From Palsa-504 sp963705835 (lineage in GTDB: Bacteria > Actinomycetota > Actinomycetes > Streptosporangiales > Streptosporangiaceae), in contig CAVPLC010000076.1 of assembly GCA_963705835.1 (NCBI GenBank), positions 95,712 through 159,711 on the forward strand: 64,000 nt of DNA, read 5' to 3'. This document shows, piece after piece, positions 56,662-64,000 of the stretch (position 1 is the first letter of the stretch; each line of letters begins with the position of its first letter). The position numbers and the translations under genes are program-made. Below the pieces are notes generated by a model that worked only from the letters and a program-made list of their open reading frames with translations, was not told where the DNA came from and searched no databases.

Positions 56662-57610
56662 ATGACGCAGGACCACGGGCCGGGCTACGTCGTGCGCGGC
56701 GAGGTCGTCACGGACGATGACACCGGCGAATTCCCGGCCGAGCAGGCCGACCCGATGACCCACTTCCAGAGGGTCGCCTCCGCGCTGGGCGACGACCGGC
56801 CGGAGCCGTCGGCTCCGGATGCGGATGCGGTCGGCAACGTTTCCGCGGACGCTCCCTTTGACGAGGAGGACCGCCCCGATTCCGATGAGGTCGGCGCGGT
56901 ACGCAGCCCGGACGCCGCAGGCCGCGACGACTGGGACGACGAGGACGACACCGAGCCGACCTCGGCCGGCGCGACTGCCCCGGCTGCGCCGCCGGGCGCG
57001 GCGGAGGAGCCCGCGGAGGACCGGGACCAGGCCGATACCGCGACGGGCCCGCACGAGGCGACCGTGCCCGTTGCGACCGTGCCCGTTGCTCCCGTGCCCG
57101 TTGCGACCGTGCCCGTTGCTCCCGTGCCCGTTGCGACCGTGCCCGTTGCTCCCGAGGGTTGCTCCGGCCGTTGCTCCCGAGGCCGTTGCTCCCGAGGCCG
57201 TTGCTCCCGAGGCCGTCGCTGCCGAGGTGACGGGGAAGCACGCGGGTGCCCCGGCCGAACCGGAACTGAGGCCGGGCGAGGCAGACGCCGGCCTGGGTGA
57301 CTTCAGCGACCTGACCTACGGGAGCCTGCTGCCGGACGCGTCGGAGTTCCGTGAGCGGTGGGAGCAGGTCCAGTTCAGGTTCGTGGACGACCCTCACGGC
57401 TCGGTGACCGAGGCAGCCGACGTCATCGCCCAGGTGACCGCCAGGCTCGAAGCCGCCATCGCCGAGAGGCAGCGCGCCATCGCCGAACGCCAGCAGTCGC
57501 TGCGCGGCCGGTGGGGTGACGGCACGAACGCCGACACCGAGACGCTGCGAGCCACGCTGCTGATGTACCGCGCGTTCCTGGATCAGCTCACCGGGCCGAG
57601 GATCAGCTAA
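56662..57610 (+). CDS. Acidic repeat protein sharing the C-terminal domain of its neighbour, apparent +1 frameshift
   Basis: The N-terminal 125 residues are acidic (DDTGEFPAEQADP, then DDWDDEDDTEP), followed by Val-Pro-Ala repeats. One extra G in the GGG run at 57156-57158 shifts the frame; without it the protein is 315 residues and the repeats continue as VAPEA units into a C-terminal domain FRERWEQVQFRFVDDPHGSV, then DTETLRATLLMYRAFLDQL. This domain matches that of the preceding protein in order and spacing. No membrane helix is present, so it may be the soluble partner of the anchored protein. The function is unknown. Confidence 0.72.
57064..57225 (+). repeat. Coding tandem repeats in the acidic protein gene
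   Basis: A 30-base unit (GTGCCCGTTGCGACCGTGCC plus CGTTGCTCCC) occurs three times at 57064-57153, followed by four 15-base units of the type GCCGTTGCTCCCGAG. The units are multiples of three and keep the frame; only the GGG run at 57156-57158 breaks it. Confidence 0.85.
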
Positions 57611-57621
57611 CCGACGCCCTG

Positions 57622-60600
57622 CTAGCCGACACAGGCCGGGCCGAGTAGCTGCTTCAGGTCGCCGATCAAGGCGGGCGAGGCAGCTACTCGCAGCTTGTCG
57701 TCAAGGCGTACGACGGTGGTGCGCTCGCGGCCGCGCAGCCGCAGGTGTACCTCGGTCGGGCCCGGATGGGTGCACAGCACCTCCCGGAGCCGCTCCACCA
57801 CCGGCGGCACGCACCTGGCCACCGGCATCGACACCACGAAAGGGCCCGAGTCATCCACCGACAGGTCGGGGATGGTCAGGTCCATCGCGATCAGCTTGGG
57901 CACATCATCCCTGCGGTCCACCTTGCCCTTGACCACCACGACCGCGTCCTCGGCGATCGAGGTGGCGTACAGCTGGTAGGTCTGCGGGAAGAACAGCACC
58001 TCGATCGCCCCGGCCAGGTCCTCCAGGGTGGCGGCCGCCCACTGGTTGCCTTGCTTGGTCACCTTGCGCTGGACGCCGGACAAGATCCCGCCCACGCGGA
58101 CGATCTGGGCGTCGGAACGGTCGGCCTTGGACCGTTCGGTATCGTCTGTCATCAAATCGGCGAGCGAGCAGTCACTTTCCCTGACGAGAATGTGCTCGAC
58201 GCCGAACAGCGGATGGTCGGAGACGTACAGGCCGAGCATCTCGCGCTCGAAGTTCAGCAGCGTGGACTTGTCCCACTCCCCCGCCGGAACCGGCACGTCG
58301 AACACGGCCTCGGCCTCGGCGTCGCCGCCGAACAGGGAATCCTGCCCGATCGCCTCGTTGCGCTTGATGTCGATCACCGCGTCGACGGCCTGTTCGTGTA
58401 CAAACACCAGGCCCTTGCGCGGTTCCCGGAACGAATCGAATGCGCCCGCCTTGATCAGTGACTCGATCACCCGCTTGTTGCACACCACCAGCGGGACCTT
58501 GCGCAGGAAATCGGGGAAGCTGCTGAACTGGCCCTTGGACTTGCGGGCCGCGAGGATGGCCTCCACCACGTTGGTGCCCACGTTGCGGATCGCCGCCAGG
58601 CCGAACCTGACGTCGGTGCCGACCGCGGCGAACGTCGCGACGGACTCGTTCACGTCGGGCGGCAGGACCTTGATGCCCATCCGGCGGCACTCATTGAGGT
58701 ACAGCGCCGACTTGTCCTTGTCGTCGGCCACCGAGGAGAGCAGCGCGGCCATGTACTCGGCCGGGTAATTCGCCTTCAGGTAGGCGGTCCAGTACGCGAT
58801 CAGGCCGTACGCGGCGGTGTGCGCCTTGTTGAACGCGTACCCGGAGAACGGGACCAGGACATCCCAGACGGCCTGGATCGCCTCGTCGGAGTAGCCGCGC
58901 TCCCGGCAGCCCCGCTGGAAGGGGACGAACTCCTTGTCCAGGATCTCCTTCTTCTTCTTGCCCATGGCGCGGCGGAGCAGGTCGGCCTGGCCGAGGGTGT
59001 AGCCGGCCAGGATCTGGGCCGCCTTCTGCACCTGCTCCTGGTAGACGATCAGGCCGTAGGTCGGCTCGAGGACCTCCCGCAGCGGCTCTTCGAGCTCGGG
59101 GTGGATCGGGATGATCTCCTGCTGCCCGTTCTTGCGCAGCGCGTAGTTGGTGTGCGAGTTCACGCCCATCGGGCCGGGCCGGTACAGCGCGTTCACGGCG
59201 GAGATGTCCTCGAAGTTGTCCGGCTTCATCAGCCGCAGCAGGGCCCGCATCGGCCCGCCGTCCAGCTGGAACACGCCGAGCGTGTCGCCGCGGGCCAGCA
59301 GTTCGTAGGTGGGCTTGTCGTCCAGCGGCAGGCTCAGCAGGTCGATCGAGACGCCCCGGTTCTTCTCGATCGCGGCCACGGCGTCGACCATGATGGTCAG
59401 GTTCCGCAGGCCGAGGAAGTCCATCTTCAGCAGGCCGAGGTCCTCGCAGGTCGGGTAGTCGAACTGCGTGATGACCGCGCCGTCGGTGTGCCGGGTCCAG
59501 ACCGGGATGTGGTCGGTCAGCGGCTCGGCGGACATGATCACCCCGGCCGCGTGCACGCCGGGCTGGCGGATCAGCCCCTCGATCCCGCGCGCGGTGTCGA
59601 TGACCTGCTTGATCTCGGCCTCGGCCTCGTAGAGCGAGCGGAGCTCGCCGGCCTCCTTGTGCCGGGGGTGCGCCTCGTCGAAGATCGCCGACAGCGGGAT
59701 GTCCTTGCCCAGCACGGTCGGCGGGAACGCCTTGGTGATCCGGTCGCCCAGCGCGTACGGGAAGCCGAGCACCCGGCAGGAGTCCTTGATCGCGGCCTTG
59801 GCCTTGATCGTGCCGTAGGTGACGATCTGCGCCACCCGGTCCGAGCCCCACTTCTGGGTCACGTACCTGATCACGTCGCCGCGCCCGCGCTCGTCGAAGT
59901 CGATGTCGATGTCGGGCATGGAGATGCGTTCGGGGTTGAGGAAGCGCTCGAAGATCAGGCCGTGCACCAGCGGGTCGAGGTCGGTGATGCCCATCGCGTA
60001 GGCGACGATCGAGCCCGCCGCGGAACCGCGGCCGGGGCCCACCGCGATGCCGTTGTTCTTCGCCCACATGATGAAGTCCGCGACCACCAGGAAGTAGGCG
60101 GGGAACCCCATCTGGCAGATCATCTGGATCTCGTACTCGGCCTGCTGCTTTCTTCGCTCGTCGTAGCCGCCCGGGTAGCGGCGGTCCATGCCCTTCCAGA
60201 CCTCGGCGCGGAACAGCTCGTCCTCGGACTCGAAGCCGTCGGGGATGGGGAACCGCGGCATCAGGTTGCGGAACTCGAACATGCCGGTCGCGTCGACCCG
60301 GTCGGCGATCAGGAGCTGGCTGTTGCGGCAGCCCTGCTGCCACAGGTCGCTGGAGTCCAGGCGGTACATGTCGGCGGCGGGCTTGATGTAATACCCGGTG
60401 CCCTCGAACCGGAACCGGTCGGCGTCGGCCAGGGTCTTGCCGGTCTGGATGCACAGCAGCATGTCGTGGGCCTGGGCGTCCGGCTCGCGGGTGTAGTGCG
60501 AGTCGTTGGTGACGACCGGTGGGATGCCGAGCTTGCGGCCGATCTCGGTCAGGCCGTCGCGGACCCGGCGCTCGATGTCCAGGCCATGGTCCATCAGCTC

Positions 60601-61174
60601 GAGGAAGTAGTTCTCCTTGCCGAAGATGTCCTGCCACTGCGCCGCGGCCTTGAGCGCCTCGTCTTCCTGGCCGAGCCTGAGCCGGGTCTGCAGCTCGCCC
60701 GACGGGCAGCCGGTGGAGGCCATCAGGCCCTTGCTGTACTCGGCGATCAGCTCCTTGTCCATCCGGGGCCACTTGACCAGCCAGCCCTCGGCGTAGGAAC
60801 GGGAGGACAGCCGGAACAGGTTGTGCAGGCCGTCGTTGTCCCGGGCCCAGATGGTCTTGTGCAGGTAGGCCCCGGCGGCGGAGACGTCGTCCTTCTTCTG
60901 GTGCGGCTGGCCCCACAGGATGCGGTTCGCGGTTGTTCCGCGCCTCGGGCGCGACGTAGGCCTCGATCCCGATCACCGGCGTGATGCCCGCGTCCTTGGC
61001 CTGCCGGTGGAACTCGGCGGCGCCGAACATGTTGCCGTGGTCGGTCATCGCCACGTGCGTCATGCCCAGCTGCTTGACCTCGGCGAACAGGTCCTTGAGC
61101 CGGGCGGCACCGTCCAGCATGGAGTACTCGGTGTGCACGTGCAGGTGAGCGAACGGCTGATCGGACTCTGCCAT
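57622..61174 (-). CDS. dnaE: DNA polymerase III alpha subunit, apparent +1 frameshift
   Basis: DnaE is the replicative polymerase. From ATG 61174 the PHP domain begins AESDQPFAHLHVHTEYSMLD and runs to VAPEARNNR. The frame then shifts by one extra base at about 60928, and the second frame continues RILWGQPHQKKDD to the end. Removing the base gives 1183 residues, the normal length. Catalytic Asp residues are in SMPDIDIDFDERGRGDV; VFQLDGGPMRALL and RAMGKKKKEIL are conserved polymerase segments; an OB fold (VGGILSGVQRKVTKQGNQWA) precedes the C terminus. The gene is essential in all relatives, so a real frameshift here is unlikely. Confidence 0.92.
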
Positions 61175-61254
61175 GATGACCGCCTCCTCAGGGCACGCTG
61201 CGCGCCGCTACTCCCCCGAAAGGGGCAGCGCGCGTCCTCATCAACCGGTGCTCA

Positions 61255-62908
61255 TTACAGTAGCCGAGCCCGGCTGGCCCCGGCGGGCTGGCGCGCCGGC
61301 CGGGTCGGTTCCAGCGGCCTTTCGCCTAGACGTCCACATGCTCGCGGGCCACCTTGGCTATCCAGTCGAGCGTGTTGCGTCGCCCGGACGCGGGGCTGGA
61401 ACGGCTCGGGCTGGTCGTGGTCGTCTTGCTCGTAGTGCGGGATCGGCGGGACGCGTCCGTCTTGCTGCGCGGCCTGGTTGCGGGCGTTGGCCAGGCAGAT
61501 GTAGATGGCGTGGTCCAGGTCGAGCCGCTCGCCGTACCAGGGCGGGATGATCGTGCCCGGGGTGATGTCGGCGTCGTGGCAGTCCTCGATCGAGCCGCCG
61601 ACTCGGGCAGGGCGGGCTGACTTGGCAGGATCGTGCCGTCCGGGCGGTAGAAGGCGAAGGTGCCGTCGCGGTCTAGCCGCGATCAGGTAGCCGCGGTCGT
61701 GGATCAGCATGTGGTGGTACTTGCACAAGCTGACCAGGTTGTCCAGCGTGGTCCGGCCGCCTTGGCTCCAGTACTGGATGTGGTGCAGGTCGACGCGGCG
61801 GGATTCGCAGCCGGGGAACCGGCAGCGGCACGTGTCCCGTTCGCGGGCCGCGCGGCGCAGGGCCGCGTTCGGACGCCGCCGCCGCCGGCCGAGATCGAGG
61901 AGCGTGCCGGCACTGTCGTGCAGCATCCAGCTCAGCGCCGAGGAGCAGGCGATCATCTGCGCGGTGGTGACCGAGATGGCCGGGCCGTCCTCGACGTGGC
62001 ACCGCGCCGGGTCAGCGGGGTGCCCCGGCGGGGTCGGGGCGGCCGAGGCGGCCGGGCCTGCGAGAGGGGCCGGACGTTTCCGCGGAAACGTCGCCGGCAT
62101 CGGCGGCCGGGCTGGCGGGGGGATGGCGTCGGCGCCGACGTGCACGATGACCTGGTACACCTCGGGGTCGTCGGCGGCGGCGACCTTGCCGGCCAGGAAC
62201 GCCTCGGCGATGACCAGCAGCGCGTCGGCCAGGCTCGAGGAGGTCGGCGCCTGCGGCTGGGCCGTAGCCGACGTTTCCGCGTCCGGCTGACTGGCTCTCG
62301 TGCGGGTGTTCCAGGTCGCCGACCGCCGCGCGCAGCGCCTTCAGCAGCACGGCGCCCTGGAGCGGCGGCAGCCGGAACGTGCCGGACAGCGACCCGTCGT
62401 CCTCCAACCGCCAGGCGAGCCGCCGCTGGACCCGGGCATCAGCGTCATCGGCCGAGCTGACCTGGCGGTGCGCGCGGGCGAACCGCTCCAGCTGGTTGCC
62501 GGTCATCGGCCCGGCGATCTCCGCCAGGCCGGCCTCGGTGTCCGGGGTAGCGATCCGGGTCAGTGCACGCACCTTCGCATACGAGAGCCGACCCGCGCCG
62601 AACTCTTCGCGGATCACCGGCAGCACCCGCAGCGCGCGGGCCACCCGGACGTGCTCTCGGGCGGTGCCGGAGGACATCTGGCACTTCCACGACAGCCAGG
62701 CCGCGCAGCTGCTCATGTCCCAGCTCGCCCAGCCGCGCCGGTCATCGAAGTCGCCGAGCAGGACCAGGAACCGGCACGTGGCCGCGGTCAGGTGCCCGGC
62801 CAGCTCGCAGATCTGCGCTTCCAGCCGCGCCAACGGGACCGAGACGGTGTCGCCGGAGGTTGGAATGGTGCTGCCGGAGCCGCACTCCTGCACAGTGGTG
62901 TCGAACAT
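61255..62908 (-). CDS. DUF222 / HNH endonuclease protein, several apparent frameshifts
   Basis: The N-terminal DUF222 region (ARLEAQICELAGHLTAATCR, AAWLSWKCQMSSGTAREHVR, LSYAKVRALTRIATPDTEAG) runs to about 62295, then shifts frame to a linker (LADALLVIAEAFLAG) and a C-terminal HNH zinc motif (CRFPGCESRRVDLHHIQYWS, then LCKYHHMLIHD). Two more shifts, near 61678 and near 61600, flank DRDGTFAFYRPDGTILP. Corrected length is about 550 residues. Such proteins are multicopy in actinobacteria, often thought mobile, and their function is unclear. A TATCAT box lies eight bases before ATG 62908, so it looks leaderless. Confidence 0.72.
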
Positions 62909-63110
62909 GTATTTGATGATAGCAAGCCGGTATGACATTTCCGCGGATAGCGGACGCACAGGGTTGTTTTTCACCGGCACCGGCGAGCGCTGGACCGAAC
63001 CCCGGATGGGCCCTGCTGACGGCATCCCGCAAGCGGCAATTCTGTACGCGGGAGGCACCGGCTCGAGGCCGTTCCGTTCATCCGCACGATCGGCCGGCCG
63101 CCCAGCGCGG

Positions 63111-63981
63111 TTAGCCTGTTCGGGCGGCGATGAGGCGTTCAGCGTCGGAAGGGCGCAGCCCGTCGCTGCGCCCGGCGAAGTACCGCTCGTACAGGGCCTG
63201 CGGCGTAAGGTGCTCGACTACTTCCAGCCCGGCGCCCTCGATAAGCGCCTCCGCCTGTGCGGGGGACATCCTGGTCGCGTACGGCTCGCCGGCCGCGGCG
63301 ACCAGCCTGGCCTCGAGCTGCACCAGCTCCCGGGCGGCGTCGTCAAGAAAGGCGTCCGAAGCGTCGTAGCTGAGGACGATTTCTGACCCGGGGCCGCACC
63401 CGCTCACGCTCCGGAGGGTCGCGTCGATGGCCTCAGCCGTCAGGTATATCGTCACGCCGAGCCAGGAGAAGAAGGCCGGCTGAGACCAGTCGAGTCCGGC
63501 CCGGTCAAGGCCGTCGCGCAGCGATCCGGCTTCGAAGTCGACCGCGGCGAAGACATGCGCGTCCCGGACCGGGAGACCGAGTTCGGCGATCCTGGCCAGT
63601 TTCCGGGCCTGGCTGGCCGGGCGGTCGACTTCGAAGAGCCGCAGCCAGCCGATGAGGTCGGCCCGGCGCCAGGCGAAGGAGTCCAGCCCCGCCCCCAGGA
63701 TCACGTACTGGCGGTAGCCGCCGCAGACGAGCCGGTCCTCGGCGTAGCGTGAGCGCGCCACGACGCTGGCCCGGCTCTGGCGCAGCGCGATCCGGGGGAA
63801 GGGCGGCTTCGCTGGCGGACTGGATCTCAGCCCACCGCGGCCCGGCCAGCGGGAGGGCGAACGGGTCGTCGAGCACCCATGGGGGCTGGTCGTATGAGCG
63901 GTGGACGCCACGGGCCACCGCGACGCCAGTCGCGGTCGCGCTCGCCTTCGCTGGGTCCATGTCAGTCCAGAGTGCCACCAT
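63111..63981 (-). CDS. SAM-dependent methyltransferase (TIGR00027 / leucine carboxyl methyltransferase-like), apparent +1 frameshift
   Basis: The N-terminal 63 residues (TATGVAVARGVHRSYDQPPW, then DDPFALPLAGPRW) and the rest lie in two frames that join when one C is removed from the CCCCC run at 63794-63798, giving 289 residues. Motif I is QYVILGAGLDSFAWRR and the acidic loop is LFEVDRPASQARK. FFSWLGVTIYLTAEAI and the C-terminal half are typical of this methyltransferase group, which acts on small molecules or polyketide-like substrates in actinomycetes. ATG 63981 is used; ATG 63960 is also possible. Upstream sequence is cut by the window edge. Confidence 0.78.
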
Positions 63982-64000
63982 GCGGGCGCCGACGGGTCCT

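Noticed and set aside
57064..57225. Regular repeats considered as a CRISPR array
   Set aside because: The units are 30 and 15 bases long, directly tandem with no variable spacers, and code for Val-Pro-Ala repeats.
60900..60950. Programmed frameshift in dnaE
   Set aside because: No slippery heptamer or downstream structure stands out, and many unrelated genes here carry the same +1 type of change, so sequence error is simpler.
61255..63981. HNH and methyltransferase genes considered as a restriction-modification system
   Set aside because: The HNH protein is of the common DUF222 type and the methyltransferase resembles small-molecule enzymes; neither has DNA-methylase motifs or a specificity subunit.

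Overview
This is a core-chromosome segment of a high-GC Gram-positive bacterium of the phylum Actinomycetota. GC is very high throughout, GTG starts are common, and several genes look leaderless. Family-level markers are a PknG-type kinase with GlnX, PriA in place of HisA plus TrpF, polyphosphate glucokinase, an ANTAR response regulator and a Trp-associated membrane protein. The order pyrG-NUDIX-ald-xerD, uvrB, coaE, rpsA, polA, pdtaR, gltBD, lgt, trpABC, hisI, ppgK, his operon, dnaE resembles the conserved blocks of streptomycete-like chromosomes. I cannot fix the genus. No prophage, insertion sequence, plasmid function or CRISPR array was seen.

Layout. 1-4561: the minus-strand run DMT transporter, pyrG, NUDIX hydrolase, ald, xerD (cut by the window edge). 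4730-9698: GNAT, uvrB, an FAD monooxygenase, a SARP-regulator remnant and coaE. 9712-15072: a catabolic cassette with the E1alpha, E1beta and E2 subunits of a 2-oxoacid dehydrogenase, a hydratase/decarboxylase pair and a divergent MaoC-type gene. 15082-24279: an ECF sigma factor with a membrane partner, rpsA, polA, a secreted aldose epimerase under two lac-like operators, a PaaI thioesterase and pdtaR. 24343-25344: a small tRNA with an unusual structure, followed by a decayed homing-endonuclease-like gene.

25334-36373 is the most distinctive region. It is a PknG-type signalling locus holding a GlnX-like membrane protein, a helical protein, a PknG kinase split from its TPR domain, two PP2C phosphatases, a VWA protein and two zinc-ribbon/FHA proteins. 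It lies directly downstream of gltB-gltD (glutamate synthase). In mycobacteria and corynebacteria PknG and an FHA protein (GarA/OdhI) control glutamate and 2-oxoglutarate flux, so a functional link here is plausible.

36456-61174 is amino-acid biosynthesis and replication: gltBD, an lgt-like gene that lacks conserved residues, trpA-trpB-trpC, a degenerate response regulator, a Trp-associated membrane protein, hisI, ppgK, the operon hisD-hisC-hisB-hisH-priA-hisF, a pair of paralogous anchored or acidic proteins, and dnaE. The window ends with a DUF222/HNH endonuclease gene and a methyltransferase gene.

Two themes run across the window. First, a G/C-rich palindromic repeat occurs after polA, across the lgt 5' end, and inside the reading frames of hisF and hisH, where it encodes a similar Gly/Val/Pro peptide each time. 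A different repeat interrupts gltB. Second, at least eight genes, including dnaE and hisC, are broken by single-base changes that nearly all look like +1 insertions, often in C or G runs. Each gives a full-length reading frame when one base is removed, so assembly error is the leading explanation.
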